DNA of 64,000 bases, taken from Hyphomicrobiaceae bacterium (lineage in GTDB: Bacteria > Pseudomonadota > Alphaproteobacteria > Rhizobiales > Devosiaceae). The notes under the pieces were generated by a model. That model made no database searches. It saw only the letters and a list, made by a program, of their open reading frames with translations, and was not told where the DNA came from. A program made the translations under genes and the position numbers. The DNA lies in assembly GCA_020638065.1 (NCBI GenBank), contig JACKJG010000010.1, forward strand, positions 91,850 through 155,849, written 5' to 3'. This document shows positions 40,953 through 50,493 of the stretch, piece after piece. Position 1 is the stretch's first letter; every line of letters begins with the position of its first letter.

Positions 40953-42311
40953 ATGTTGTTCAAAAAGTACGTTCGGGTAGCTGCCTTGGCGGCGTCGTTG
41001 AGTCTTGCCGCCGTGTCTGCCCATGCAGAATCTCTGCGCGACGCACTCGCCAGCGCTTATGCCAGCAACCCCAATATTGCCGCCGCGCTTCTCAGCGTGA
41101 AGGCTTCTGCAGAAGATATCGCGATTCGCCGCTCCGGGAAATTGCCGACGATTGCCGGGTCCGCGACCGCAACCTACAATTGGGCGGTTACGGGTGGCAC
41201 GACGACCCAGAGCACGGTCACGCAATTGGGATTGAGCTATCGGCAGACCCTGTTTGACAACCTGAAAACGGATGCGCAGATCGAACAGGCGCGGGCCGTG
41301 ACGGTGGCCGCCGCTCAAAGCTTGCGTAACGCAGAGCAGAACGTGCTTCTTTCCGCAGCGACCGCCTATGCCAACGTCGTTCGCGACACGCAACTGGTCC
41401 GCCTGCGTCAGGACAACGTCGCCTTTTTCCAGGCTCAGCTGCAATCCGCAAAGGATCGTGAAAGCATCGGCGAGGGGACCCGCGTGGAGGTTTCGCAGGC
41501 CGAGGCCGGCTTGGCCCAGGCGATCGCGGCCTATCAGGACGCCATCGCGAGCCTTCAGACTTCGCAGGCCAGCTACGTTCGCTGGATTGGGCACGATCCG
41601 CGTGATTTGTCCCTCGATTTCAGTTTCGGCAACATGCTGCCTTCGAGCCTCAACAATGCGCTAAACCAGGCGGAAGGCAACCATCCGGCCATTCTGGCGG
41701 CTCAGGCCCAGATCCGTGCCGCGCAATCAGGTTCCGACGCTGCACGGGCGGCGTTTGGCCCGACGCTCGATTTGATCGGCTCGATCTGCGCGCTGAACTG
41801 CTTTGGCGCGGGATCGTCGGGAATGTCCGGTTCGATCTCCCTGCAACTGAGCATTCCGATCTATGCCGGCGGTGCTTTGGGCGCCAGCGTGCGGCAGGCC
41901 AATCTCAACCAGATCAAATCTGAGGTCGATGCATTGAACGCTCGCGACCAGGTGCGTGAAAGCGTGTTCCAGGCCTGGTCCGGATTGCAGAATGCCGCTG
42001 CGCAGATTCAATCAGCGCTCTCCTCGGAACGTGCCTCGCAGCTCGCTCTGGATGGCGTGATCGAAGAACGCAATGTCGGACAGGCCACCACGCTTGACGT
42101 GCTTAACGCCCGCTCGAACCTGACCAGCGCCCGCGAGGTCCTGATCTCGGCCCGCACTTCCCAGATGATTGCGTCATTCTCGCTTTTGGCGTCCACGGGC
42201 CACCTGTCTGCCGAGCATCTGAGCCTTCCGGTTCAATTGCGCAATGCAGATGGTTACGTGCAGTCGGTCGAGGATGTCTGGGCCGAAGTGCTCAGTCTGC
42301 CCGACAACTAG
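40953..42311 (+). CDS. tolC: TolC-family outer membrane channel protein
   Basis: A 452-residue outer-membrane efflux protein with a signal peptide (MLFKKYVRVAALAASLSLAAVSAHA) and the TolC repeat layout. ESLRDALASAYASNPNIAAALLSVKA begins the first half. Long heptad-like helices with AEQNVLLSAATAYANVVRD and RTEVSQAEAGLAQAIAAYQ follow, and the second half repeats the pattern (QAQIRAAQSGSDAARAAFGPTLDL, EERNVGQATTLDVLNARSNLTSAREVL). Trimers form the exit duct for type I secretion or RND/MFS efflux. ATG 40953 follows AGGAGGCG. Here tolC is followed by a PopZ-like gene and valS; no inner-membrane partner is adjacent. Confidence 0.93.
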   Translation: MLFKKYVRVAALAASLSLAAVSAHAESLRDALASAYASNPNIAAALLSVKASAEDIAIRRSGKLPTIAGSATATYNWAVTGGTTTQSTVTQLGLSYRQTLFDNLKTDAQIEQARAVTVAAAQSLRNAEQNVLLSAATAYANVVRDTQLVRLRQDNVAFFQAQLQSAKDRESIGEGTRVEVSQAEAGLAQAIAAYQDAIASLQTSQASYVRWIGHDPRDLSLDFSFGNMLPSSLNNALNQAEGNHPAILAAQAQIRAAQSGSDAARAAFGPTLDLIGSICALNCFGAGSSGMSGSISLQLSIPIYAGGALGASVRQANLNQIKSEVDALNARDQVRESVFQAWSGLQNAAAQIQSALSSERASQLALDGVIEERNVGQATTLDVLNARSNLTSAREVLISARTSQMIASFSLLASTGHLSAEHLSLPVQLRNADGYVQSVEDVWAEVLSLPDN

Positions 42312-42343
42312 GCGCTACCGACCGGCAGTCCGAAAACTGCAAG

Positions 42344-42382
42344 ATGCCCCGAAATCCGTGGAGATTTTCGGGGCATTGTTTT
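42344..42382 (+). terminator. Terminator of the TolC-family gene
   Basis: ATGCCCCGAAA (42344-42354) and TTTCGGGGCAT (42366-42376) pair perfectly over 11 bp, with an 11-nt loop, and run into TGTTTT. Confidence 0.9.
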
Positions 42383-42564
42383 CGCTGCTTTGACCCTGCG
42401 TTAATCTGTGCTCGCCGAATCAGTATGGTTCTGGGCCCTTTTGCGTGTAGCCAGAGGCCCGAGCCGATTGAAATCGGACGGATCGCAGTGTGGCGGGTCG
42501 GGGTTCCCGATGGCATCCGTGACGAGGGCGCGTTGGAAATTCAGTGAGCGAGTTAGGGGTCATA

Positions 42565-43314
42565 ATGAACAAGCCTGCGGCCAAGGAACCATCTATGGAC
42601 GAAATCCTGTCGTCCATTCGCCAGATTATTGCCGACGAAGACATGCAGGCAGTGGGCGGCAACGCTGTTGAACCCACGGCACAGCCCGAAGTGCCCGAAT
42701 TCGATGCAGGGGCGGACGAAGACATTCCCCTTTCGCTGTCCACCGACCAGATGCTCTCCGGCGCCATGTCTGAACAAGCGGAAAGCCTGGACGAAGAGCC
42801 GCTCGTTTTGAGCACGCCGGAACCGGAATTTGAGCCCGACACGGCGATTTCGGACGAGGACTTGGGCGAGCCGGAAATGTCGACCGGGCAGGACACTGCG
42901 CCTGTCGAGAGCGAAATGGGTTTTCCGCCGATCGTTGTCGCCGACGATGTTGCCTTTGAGGAGGACGCGGCAGCCGACGACGAGATGCAGGCCGACGAAG
43001 ACGAAGCACCAGCGATGCCGCCGGTTCGCGAACCCTTTGTCGAGGATATCCCCGTAGCGGCGTCGGCAATGCCGGATCCCGGCCTCAGTGCTGCCATGAC
43101 CGAAGAACTTCTCGCGCCCGCGACGAATGCGGCCGTCCGCTCCACCATGTCCAGGCTCAATTCCCGCGCGGCCGTCGCATCTGGGGTCACGCTGGATGAT
43201 ATGGTGCGCGAAATGATGCGCCCGATGATCAAGGCCTGGCTGGACGAAAACCTGCCCGCGATGGTCGAACGTCTGGTCGAACGTGAGATTTCCCGCATTT
43301 CCAGAGGCGAGTAG
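42565..43314 (+). CDS. popZ: PopZ-like polar organising protein (DUF2497)
   Basis: A 249-residue acidic protein. The N-terminal motif EPSMDEILSSIRQIIADED (about 8-26) and the C-terminal helical block TLDDMVREMMRPMIKAWLDENLPAMVERLV define DUF2497/PopZ. The middle 150 residues are disordered and very rich in Asp, Glu and Pro, as in PopZ, which self-assembles into polar hubs that anchor ParB/parS and recruit cell-cycle proteins. ATG 42565 with AGGGG before it is preferred to GTG 42544. I recall the adjacency to valS from other Hyphomicrobiales. In rhizobia the homologue marks the growing pole; the local role is inferred. Confidence 0.88.
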   Translation: MNKPAAKEPSMDEILSSIRQIIADEDMQAVGGNAVEPTAQPEVPEFDAGADEDIPLSLSTDQMLSGAMSEQAESLDEEPLVLSTPEPEFEPDTAISDEDLGEPEMSTGQDTAPVESEMGFPPIVVADDVAFEEDAAADDEMQADEDEAPAMPPVREPFVEDIPVAASAMPDPGLSAAMTEELLAPATNAAVRSTMSRLNSRAAVASGVTLDDMVREMMRPMIKAWLDENLPAMVERLVEREISRISRGE

Positions 43315-43661
43315 CGAAAACGACCCGCCGGGGCAAGTCGGTTCAGTGAACCAATTTGAGGATAGAGCGCGCCGAACGGGGCCGCGAGGCGTAGTGTCCA
43401 GCCGGCTCCTTCGCACGAACTTGAGCGTCCCGCTGAACGATTGAAAGGTGCCGAACGGCAAAAGAAAATCGGCGGTGACTAACTGACCCGATGGGCCAAT
43501 TTGGCCTTAAAGTCGCATGACAAGCCGGTCCGGAGGCAGGGATTCCAGCACTTCTGCCACAGCCCGGAACGCTTGGGTGTTGACACGCGCGGCGCCTTTG
43601 GTTTTTGAAGAACAACTTTTTCGCCCGCCTCGGGCGGGCTTGGTTTTCCCGGAATTCTCAG
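43315..43661. other. 347-bp leader region of valS
   Basis: No gene is seen. It holds TTGACA (43580-43585), a possible -35 box with a weak TTTTGA 17 nt later, and a GC-rich hairpin GCCCGCC-TCG-GGCGGGC (43623-43639) followed by TTGGTTTT, 22 bp before the start codon. The hairpin may be an attenuator or only a structured leader. Confidence 0.4.
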
Positions 43662-46481
43662 ATGATCGACAAAACCTATCAACCCGAAAGCGTGGAATCG
43701 CGCATTTACCGCGAATGGGACGAGTCCGGTGCGTTCAAGGCTGGCGCCGGCGCAAAGCCCGGTGCGGAGAGTTTTTCGATCGTCATCCCGCCCCCCAACG
43801 TCACGGGCTCCCTTCATATTGGGCACGCGCTGAACAATACGCTTCAGGACATCATGATCCGTTTCGAGCGCATGCGCGGCAAGGATGTGCTTTGGCAGCC
43901 CGGTCTCGATCATGCGGGAATTGCCACACAGATGATCGTGGAGCGTCAGATGGCGGCCCGACAGGAACCGTCACGCCGCGAGATCGGCCGCGAGAAGTTC
44001 CTCGAAAAGGTCTGGGAGTGGAAGGCGGAGAGCGGCGGCATCATCCTTAATCAGTTACGCCGTCTGGGCGCGTCCTGCGACTGGTCGCGCGAGCGATTCA
44101 CCATGGACGAGGGCCTCAGCCGCGCCGTTCTCAAGGTCTTTGTCGGCCTTTATGAAAAAGGCCTGATCTACCGCGCCAAGCGCCTGGTCAACTGGCATCC
44201 CGGTCTGCATACGGCCATTTCCGACCTCGAAGTCGAGAACATCGAAGTCGACGGTCATATGTGGCACTTCAAATACCCGCTGGCGGGAGGCGAGACATAC
44301 ACCTATGTCGAGAAGGACGAGGACGGCAACATCGCCTTCTCCGAGGAGCGTGATTACATTTCCATCGCCACGACCCGCCCCGAAACCATGCTTGGCGACG
44401 GTGCGGTCGCGGTGCATCCCTCCGATGAGCGCTATGCGCCGATCGTCGGCAAGCTCTGCGAAATTCCCGTTGGTCCCAAGGAACATCGCCGTCTGATCCC
44501 CATCATCACGGACGAATATCCCGACCCCGATTTCGGCTCCGGCGCGGTCAAGATCACTGGCGCACACGATTTTAACGACTACGAAGTCGCCAAGCGCGGT
44601 CACATCCCCATGTATTCGCTGATGGATGTTGGCGGCCGCATGCGCGATGACGGCGCGCCTTATGAGGATCAGGCCCGCATCGCCATGCGCATCGCCAACG
44701 GCGAGGAGGATTTCGACGAGAACAAGATTGCGGCGATGAACATTGTGCCCGACGAATATCGCGGGCTCGATCGTTTCGAAGCGCGCGACCGCATCGTCGC
44801 CGATATCGACGCCGAAGGTCTGATGATCATGGTCGAGGACAAGAAGATCATGCAGCCGCATGACGAAAAGTCCAAGCTCGTCGTCATCGAACCGTTCCTG
44901 ACCGACCAGTGGTTCGTCGATGCCGAGGTTCTGGCCAAACCCGCCATTGCCTCGGTGCGCGAAGGCCGCACCAAATTCGTGCCGGAAAGCTGGCAGAACA
45001 CCTATTATTCCTGGATGGAAAACATCAGGCCATGGTGCATCTCGCGTCAGCTCTGGTGGGGCCATCAGATCCCGGCCTGGTATGGTCCAGATGGCGAGGT
45101 TTTCGTCGCTCATGATGAAGCCGAAGCAAATCAGAAAGCCGAAGCACATTACGGCAACGCGGTTGAGCTGGAACGCGATCCCGACGTGCTCGACACTTGG
45201 TTTTCATCAGCGTTGTGGCCGTTCTCGACCCTTGGCTGGCCTGACCAGACAGATGAGCTGAAGCGCTATTACCCAACCTCGGTTCTCGTCACCGGTTTCG
45301 ACATCATCTTCTTCTGGGTCGCCCGCATGATGATGGCCGCCCTCGAATTCATGCACGAAGAACCGTTCCATACGGTCTATGTGCACGCGCTCGTCCGCGA
45401 CGAGAAGGGCGCCAAGATGAGCAAGACCAAGGGCAATGTGATCGACCCGCTCAAGCTCATCGACGAGTACGGCGCCGACGCAACCCGCTTTACCCTGGCT
45501 GCCATGGCCGCGCAGGGGCGCGACATCAAGCTTGCCATGTCGCGGGTCGAAGGCTATCGCAACTTCGTCACCAAGCTCTGGAACGCGGCGCGCTTCCTCG
45601 AGATGAACGGCTGTACGCATGTTGAGGGCTTTGAACCCAAGGCGCTGTCGCAACCGATTAACAAGTGGATTGTAGGCTCGGTCGCGGCGGCGGTTTCAGC
45701 AGTTGAGAAGGGCATCGACGAGCACCGTTTCAACGATGCCGCCAGCGCGGCCTACGATTTCGTCTGGGGCACGTTCTGCGACTGGTTCATCGAACTGTCC
45801 AAGCCCGTTTTACAGGGCGAAGACGAAGCTGCCAAAGCCGAAATGCGCGGCACCGCCGCGTTCGTGCTCGACCAGATTCTGAAACTCCTGCATCCGTTCA
45901 TGCCCTTCGTCACCGAAGAGCTCTGGACCCAGACCAATTCCGCTCACGCGGACCGCTCGACCATGCTCATGCTCAGCGAGTGGCCGGACCTTGCCGGGCT
46001 GCGCGATGAGGTTGCAGAAGCCGAGATCAATTGGCTGACGTCGGTGATTTCGGGCATCCGCTCGGTCCGTTCCGAGGTCAATGTGCCGGCCGGGGCAAAA
46101 ATCGCCTTGAACATCGTTGGCGCCAACAGCGAAAGCCGCGCCCGGGTCGAAGCCCATCGTGCTGCCATCGAGAGGCTCGCCAGAATCGAGACCATCACGT
46201 TTGCGGAATCGGTGCCGCAGGCATCCGCGCAATTGATCGTGGGCGAGGCGACCTATGCAATGCCGCTGGAAGGCGTGATCGACATCGACGCCGAAATGGC
46301 CCGCCTGCGCCGCGACATCGAAAAGCTCGATAAGGACATCGTTCAGATCGATCGCAAACTTTCCAACGAGCAATTCGTCGCCAAGGCGCCGCCGGAGATC
46401 GTCGAAGAGCAACGCGAGAAGCTTGAGGGCCTCGCTACTCAGAAGTCGCGTGTTGAGGCGGCACTCGGCCGGCTGGGCTGA
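43662..46481 (+). CDS. valS: Valyl-tRNA synthetase
   Basis: A 939-residue class Ia synthetase charging tRNA(Val). The HIGH element PPPNVTGSLHIGHALNNTLQD is near 41-60, the CP1 editing domain lies roughly at 190-340 (SIATTRPETMLGDGAVAVHP), and WCISRQLWWGHQIPAWYG is the Trp-rich segment. KMSKS appears as GAKMSKTKGNVIDP near 583, then the anticodon-binding helical domain and a C-terminal coiled coil (LRRDIEKLDKDIVQIDRKL) characteristic of ValRS. ATG 43662 (MIDKTYQPESVE) is the family start. It is complete and without anomalies. Confidence 0.97.
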   Translation: MIDKTYQPESVESRIYREWDESGAFKAGAGAKPGAESFSIVIPPPNVTGSLHIGHALNNTLQDIMIRFERMRGKDVLWQPGLDHAGIATQMIVERQMAARQEPSRREIGREKFLEKVWEWKAESGGIILNQLRRLGASCDWSRERFTMDEGLSRAVLKVFVGLYEKGLIYRAKRLVNWHPGLHTAISDLEVENIEVDGHMWHFKYPLAGGETYTYVEKDEDGNIAFSEERDYISIATTRPETMLGDGAVAVHPSDERYAPIVGKLCEIPVGPKEHRRLIPIITDEYPDPDFGSGAVKITGAHDFNDYEVAKRGHIPMYSLMDVGGRMRDDGAPYEDQARIAMRIANGEEDFDENKIAAMNIVPDEYRGLDRFEARDRIVADIDAEGLMIMVEDKKIMQPHDEKSKLVVIEPFLTDQWFVDAEVLAKPAIASVREGRTKFVPESWQNTYYSWMENIRPWCISRQLWWGHQIPAWYGPDGEVFVAHDEAEANQKAEAHYGNAVELERDPDVLDTWFSSALWPFSTLGWPDQTDELKRYYPTSVLVTGFDIIFFWVARMMMAALEFMHEEPFHTVYVHALVRDEKGAKMSKTKGNVIDPLKLIDEYGADATRFTLAAMAAQGRDIKLAMSRVEGYRNFVTKLWNAARFLEMNGCTHVEGFEPKALSQPINKWIVGSVAAAVSAVEKGIDEHRFNDAASAAYDFVWGTFCDWFIELSKPVLQGEDEAAKAEMRGTAAFVLDQILKLLHPFMPFVTEELWTQTNSAHADRSTMLMLSEWPDLAGLRDEVAEAEINWLTSVISGIRSVRSEVNVPAGAKIALNIVGANSESRARVEAHRAAIERLARIETITFAESVPQASAQLIVGEATYAMPLEGVIDIDAEMARLRRDIEKLDKDIVQIDRKLSNEQFVAKAPPEIVEEQREKLEGLATQKSRVEAALGRLG

Positions 46482-46739
46482 TCCGGCGTACTGAGCGTTG
46501 CCAAACTGCAACACTCCGAAATGGAATCATCCCGCTGGTCTGGTGCGGACAATTGCCCATTTCTCCGGCCACAATCTGACCTAAAATCTCACATCAGTGG
46601 AGCGGGGCGGAAAGAATTGCGGCAGGGCTGAGTAGCACCTGCCGAAACCATTTCTTCACGCCACGTCTTCATCTTGTCCCGGCACATGGCCGCCCGGCCA
46701 ACGCTGCCTTTCACACAAGATTGAGTCAGGGGAACCATA

Positions 46740-48464
46740 ATGGACGTGAAAAACGTCGACAAATCCAAGCTTCCATCCCGGCACGTGACCGTTGGTCCGT
46801 CGCGGGCGCCGCACCGTTCATACTATTACGCGATGGGTTTGACGTCCGGGCAGATTCAGCAGCCATTTGTGGGCGTTGCGACCTGCTGGAACGAAGCCGC
46901 ACCGTGCAATATTTCCCTCATGCGTCAGGCGCAGGCGGTGAAAAAAGGCGTTGCCGCCAACCATGGCACCCCGCGCGAATTCACCACCATCACGGTGACC
47001 GACGGCATTGCCATGGGACACCAGGGCATGAAGTCCTCGTTGGTGTCGCGCGATGTTATCGCGGACTCGGTCGAACTGACCATGCGCGGTCACTGTTATG
47101 ATGCGCTCGTCGGGCTCGCGGGCTGTGACAAGAGCCTTCCCGGCATGATGATGGCCATGTGCCGTCTCAACGTGCCGTCGGTGTTCATCTACGGCGGTTC
47201 GATCCTTCCGGGCACCTATAAGGGCCACGACGTGACGGTTGTCGACGTGTTCGAGGGTGTTGGTCTGCATTCGGTCGGCAAGATGTCCGATGAGGATCTC
47301 GAAGAACTCGAAATGGCAGCTTGTCCGTCGGCGGGTGCCTGCGGCGGCCAGTTCACCGCCAACACCATGGCGACCGTGTCCGAAGCCATTGGCCTTGCGC
47401 TGCCTTATTCGGCTGGCGCACCGGCGCCATACGAAATTCGTGACAGCTTCTGCATGACCGCCGGTGAGCAGGTCATGGAGCTGATCAAGATGAATTTGCG
47501 CCCGCGCGATATTGTCACCCGCAAGGCATTGGAAAACGCGGCAACCGTTGTGGCTGCTTCTGGTGGCTCGACCAATGCCGGTCTGCATCTTCCGGCCATC
47601 GCCAACGAAGTCGGCATAGATTTCGATCTGTTCGACGTTGCCGAAATTTTCAAGCGCACGCCCTACATCGCCGATCTCAAGCCGGGTGGGCGTTACGTCG
47701 CCAAGGACATGTTCGAGGCCGGCGGCATCCCGATGCTCATGAAAACCCTGCTCGATGAGGGTTTTCTGCACGGCGACTGCATGACAGTGACCGGCAAGAC
47801 CATTGCCGAAAACCTTGCCGGCGTAAAATGGAACGACAAGCAGGACGTCGTGGTCAAGGCCTCAACGCCGATCTCTCCGACCGGCGGTGTTGTCGGGTTG
47901 AAGGGCAATCTGGCGCCGGACGGCGCCATCGTGAAGGTCGCGGGCATGAAACGCCTCGAGTTCACCGGCCCGGCCCGTTGCTTCGATAACGAAGAAGAAT
48001 GCTTCGCCGCCGTCACCAACCGTGAGTACGAGGAAGGCGACGTTCTGGTCATCCGCTACGAGGGTCCCAAGGGTGGACCTGGCATGCGCGAAATGCTGTC
48101 GACCACGGCGGCTCTTTACGGTCAGGGCGCCGGCGACAAGGTTGCCTTGATCACGGATGGCCGCTTTTCGGGCGCCACCCGCGGTTTCTGCATCGGCCAC
48201 GTGGGACCCGAAGCTGCCGAAGGCGGGCCGATCGGACTTCTCAGGAACGGCGATATGATCACGATAAATGCCGTAACCGGCGAGTTGAGCGTCGACCTCA
48301 GCGATGAGGAACTGGCCAGCCGCCGGGCCGACTGGCAGGCGCGAGAAAGCCAGTTCGGGTCCGGCGCCATCTGGAAATATGCACAGACCGTTGGCTCTGC
48401 TCGCTACGGCGCGCTGACCCACCCGGGCGCCAAGGGCGAAAAGGAGTGCTATGCGGACATTTAG
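46740..48464 (+). CDS. ilvD: Dihydroxy-acid dehydratase
   Basis: A 574-residue Fe-S dehydratase, the penultimate step for valine and isoleucine. The cluster cysteines are seen in ATCWNEAAPCN (near 47), GCDKSLPGMMMAMC (near 124) and ACPSAGACGGQFTANTMATV (near 197), with the C-terminal TDGRFSGATRGFCIGHVGPEA. The length is that of the shorter IlvD/EDD subgroup. ATG 46740 follows CAGGGGAA, after a 258-bp gap from valS in which I see nothing. Its last 14 bp overlap the start of the exoR-like gene and contain that gene's ribosome site. Confidence 0.96.
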   Translation: MDVKNVDKSKLPSRHVTVGPSRAPHRSYYYAMGLTSGQIQQPFVGVATCWNEAAPCNISLMRQAQAVKKGVAANHGTPREFTTITVTDGIAMGHQGMKSSLVSRDVIADSVELTMRGHCYDALVGLAGCDKSLPGMMMAMCRLNVPSVFIYGGSILPGTYKGHDVTVVDVFEGVGLHSVGKMSDEDLEELEMAACPSAGACGGQFTANTMATVSEAIGLALPYSAGAPAPYEIRDSFCMTAGEQVMELIKMNLRPRDIVTRKALENAATVVAASGGSTNAGLHLPAIANEVGIDFDLFDVAEIFKRTPYIADLKPGGRYVAKDMFEAGGIPMLMKTLLDEGFLHGDCMTVTGKTIAENLAGVKWNDKQDVVVKASTPISPTGGVVGLKGNLAPDGAIVKVAGMKRLEFTGPARCFDNEEECFAAVTNREYEEGDVLVIRYEGPKGGPGMREMLSTTAALYGQGAGDKVALITDGRFSGATRGFCIGHVGPEAAEGGPIGLLRNGDMITINAVTGELSVDLSDEELASRRADWQARESQFGSGAIWKYAQTVGSARYGALTHPGAKGEKECYADI

Positions 48465-49254
48465 GTCCATAGCCTTTGCCGGCACGCTTCTGGCCGCGAA
48501 CTTCGCGGCCGGCGGCGCATTTGCGCAATCAGCCGCTGACGCCGCCAACGCCTTGGCAGCGGGCGGGCAGGGTGCGTTTGCCGGTGCCGAAGCCGGGATT
48601 TCGAGTGCGGACATGGTTCAGGTACTCGAACAGGCCGCTGCCGCCGGCGATCCGCTGGCTATGTGGCGGCTTGGCGTGATGTATGAAAGCGGCACCGGTG
48701 TCGAGCAGGATCGCGTGAAGGCGTTTGGCTATTTTTCACGCATTGCCGACGAAAACGCTGACGCCGCGCCCAAATCCATCGAGGCCGATATCGTCGCCCA
48801 ATCCTTCGTCAAGATGGGCGACTATTATCGCGTTGGCTTGCCCGGCGCGGGGATCACCGCTGACCAGAATGAGTCGCGTGCGCTTCTGTTCCACGCCGCC
48901 TCCTATTTCGGCGACCCGGAAGCCCAGTACAAACTGGGTCTGGTCTATCTCGATGAAGACAATCCGGGCAGCGCCTTGCAGGGTGCGCGTTGGTTGGCAC
49001 TCGCCGCGCACAAGGGCCATGTCGGGGCCATGGCAGTGCTTGGTGATCTGCTCTTCAACGGCGACCGCATCGAGCAGCAGCCGGTCGAGGGGCTGATGTG
49101 GCTCAATCTCGCGCATCAGCGCACCAAGGGCAGCGAGGACGAAACCTGGGTGGCCGAACTGCTCAACCGGGATTCCTCGATCGCAACGCCCGAACAGCGC
49201 AAGCAGGCTCTCGACGCGGCCAACGCGGTCAGTTCTCAGATCGCAAGCAATTAG
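48451..49254 (+). CDS. exoR: ExoR-like Sel1-repeat periplasmic regulator
   Basis: A 267-residue protein with a signal peptide (MRTFRSIAFAGTLLAANFAAGGAFA) and Sel1/TPR-like repeats: GDPLAMWRLGVMYESGTGVEQD, YYRVGLPGAGITADQNESRAL, GDPEAQYKLGLVYLDEDNPGSA and GHVGAMAVLGDLLFNGDRIEQQ. These line up with rhizobial ExoR, the periplasmic protein that binds and inhibits the ChvG sensor kinase, controlling exopolysaccharide, motility and acid response through ChvG-ChvI. ATG 48451 has AAGGAG at 48440-48445, inside ilvD, so translation is coupled to ilvD. It converges with xthA with 4 bp between stops. Confidence 0.85.
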   Translation: MRTFRSIAFAGTLLAANFAAGGAFAQSAADAANALAAGGQGAFAGAEAGISSADMVQVLEQAAAAGDPLAMWRLGVMYESGTGVEQDRVKAFGYFSRIADENADAAPKSIEADIVAQSFVKMGDYYRVGLPGAGITADQNESRALLFHAASYFGDPEAQYKLGLVYLDEDNPGSALQGARWLALAAHKGHVGAMAVLGDLLFNGDRIEQQPVEGLMWLNLAHQRTKGSEDETWVAELLNRDSSIATPEQRKQALDAANAVSSQIASN

Positions 49255-49258
49255 AGCA

Positions 49259-50044
49259 TTAGAAGCTGAACTGCCCCTCGACCGCAACATGGTCCGATGG
49301 CTTGTCCCATCCGCGCAAATCGCGATGAACCTTCACCCCATCCAGCCGGTCGGCGGCTTGGGGTGAGAGCATGAGGTGATCGATGCGGATGCCGGCATCG
49401 CGCCGCCATGCGCCGGACTGGAAATCCCAGAACGTGTAGGCAGGCGCATCGGTCGTGGCGCGCAGGGCATCGGTCATCCCGAGATTTTGCAGAATTCTGA
49501 ACTTCTCCAGGCTCTCCGGGCGGAACAGCGCATCGCCCCACCAGGCCTTTGGATCATGGCAATCGTGGCCGGTGGGTATGAGATTGAAATCACCCATCAA
49601 AACGAACGGTTCTTCCTCATCCAGCCGCTGCTGCACGAAGGCATTCAGCCGGTCCATCCAGCCCAACTTGTACGGAAACTTCTCCGAATCGACCGGATTG
49701 CCATTAGGCAAATAGATGCAGCAGACCTTGAAACTGCCGGACTCGCTCGAAAACGTACCCTCGATCAACCGCGCCTGTTCGTCGCTATCGTCGCCCGGCA
49801 GTCCGCGATGCATGTCGTCGAATGGCAGTTTGGAGAGCAGGGCGACCCCGTTGAAGCTTTTCTGCCCGTGTATTTCGACATTGTAGCCGAGCGCTTCGAA
49901 CTCCTCGCGCGGGAAATTTTCGTCAATCGACTTGATTTCCTGCAGACCGACAATGTCCGGTTGTGCCTGTTCCAGCCAGGACTTGACGACTTCGAGCCGC
50001 GCCTTGATTCCGTTGATATTCCAGGTCGCGATCTTGAGGGCCAT
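49259..50044 (-). CDS. xthA: Exodeoxyribonuclease III (AP endonuclease)
   Basis: A 261-residue Mg-dependent endonuclease/exonuclease of base-excision repair. It has the family landmarks TWNINGIKAR (Asn7 region), GLQEIKS (catalytic Glu), IYLPNGNPVDSEKF, GDFNLIPTGHDCHDP, RIDHLMLS and the C-terminal PSDHVAVEGQF with the catalytic His. ATG 50044 gives MALKIATWNING, the usual start. The gene follows erpA in the same direction with a 7-bp gap and converges on the exoR-like gene. Confidence 0.96.
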   Translation of the reverse strand: MALKIATWNINGIKARLEVVKSWLEQAQPDIVGLQEIKSIDENFPREEFEALGYNVEIHGQKSFNGVALLSKLPFDDMHRGLPGDDSDEQARLIEGTFSSESGSFKVCCIYLPNGNPVDSEKFPYKLGWMDRLNAFVQQRLDEEEPFVLMGDFNLIPTGHDCHDPKAWWGDALFRPESLEKFRILQNLGMTDALRATTDAPAYTFWDFQSGAWRRDAGIRIDHLMLSPQAADRLDGVKVHRDLRGWDKPSDHVAVEGQFSF

Positions 50045-50051
50045 CGGATGC

Positions 50052-50402
50052 TCAGACCGAAAAACTTGTGCCACAGCCGCAACTTGCGACCGCATTCGGA
50101 TTCTTTATCTGAAATGACTGGCCCATCAAATCGTCGACAAAGTCGATTTCGGATCCGCCCATGAATTCAAGGCTCATAGAATCGATAGCGACCTTGGCGC
50201 CGCTGCCTTCCAGCACCAGGTCATCATCCGAAGAATCGTCCGGCACGAGGTTGTATTCGTACTGAAAGCCGGAACATCCGCCGCCGGCCACCGAAATACG
50301 CAAAATCGTCCCGTCCGGCTCCTGCGACAGGATCGCGGCGACCCGTTTGGCCGCGCTTGGGGTCAAAACTACCCCTTTTTCGAGTGTTTCGGTATCAGAC
50401 AC
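50052..50402 (-). CDS. erpA: Iron-sulfur cluster insertion protein ErpA
   Basis: A 116-residue A-type carrier that hands Fe-S clusters to apo-proteins. The three conserved cysteines are Cys43 (AGGGCSGF) and Cys108/Cys110 (SCGCGTSF), with YEYNLVPDD and FVDDLMGQSFQIKNPNA in between. It forms a two-gene run with xthA and is divergent from dgt; the 91 bp between them would hold both promoters. Confidence 0.94.
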   Translation of the reverse strand: MSDTETLEKGVVLTPSAAKRVAAILSQEPDGTILRISVAGGGCSGFQYEYNLVPDDSSDDDLVLEGSGAKVAIDSMSLEFMGGSEIDFVDDLMGQSFQIKNPNAVASCGCGTSFSV

Positions 50403-50493
50403 TTTGGCAGACCCCGTTCTTGGGCTATGGGCAATTTCAGTAAAGATAATCAGCCGCCGCCGGTTTGCAAAGCCTGTCTGTGAGAACGAATTC

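Noticed and set aside
43623..43639. T-box or leader-peptide attenuator for valS
   Set aside because: There is one GC-rich hairpin but no valine-rich leader peptide and no T-box sequence; kept only as a structured leader.
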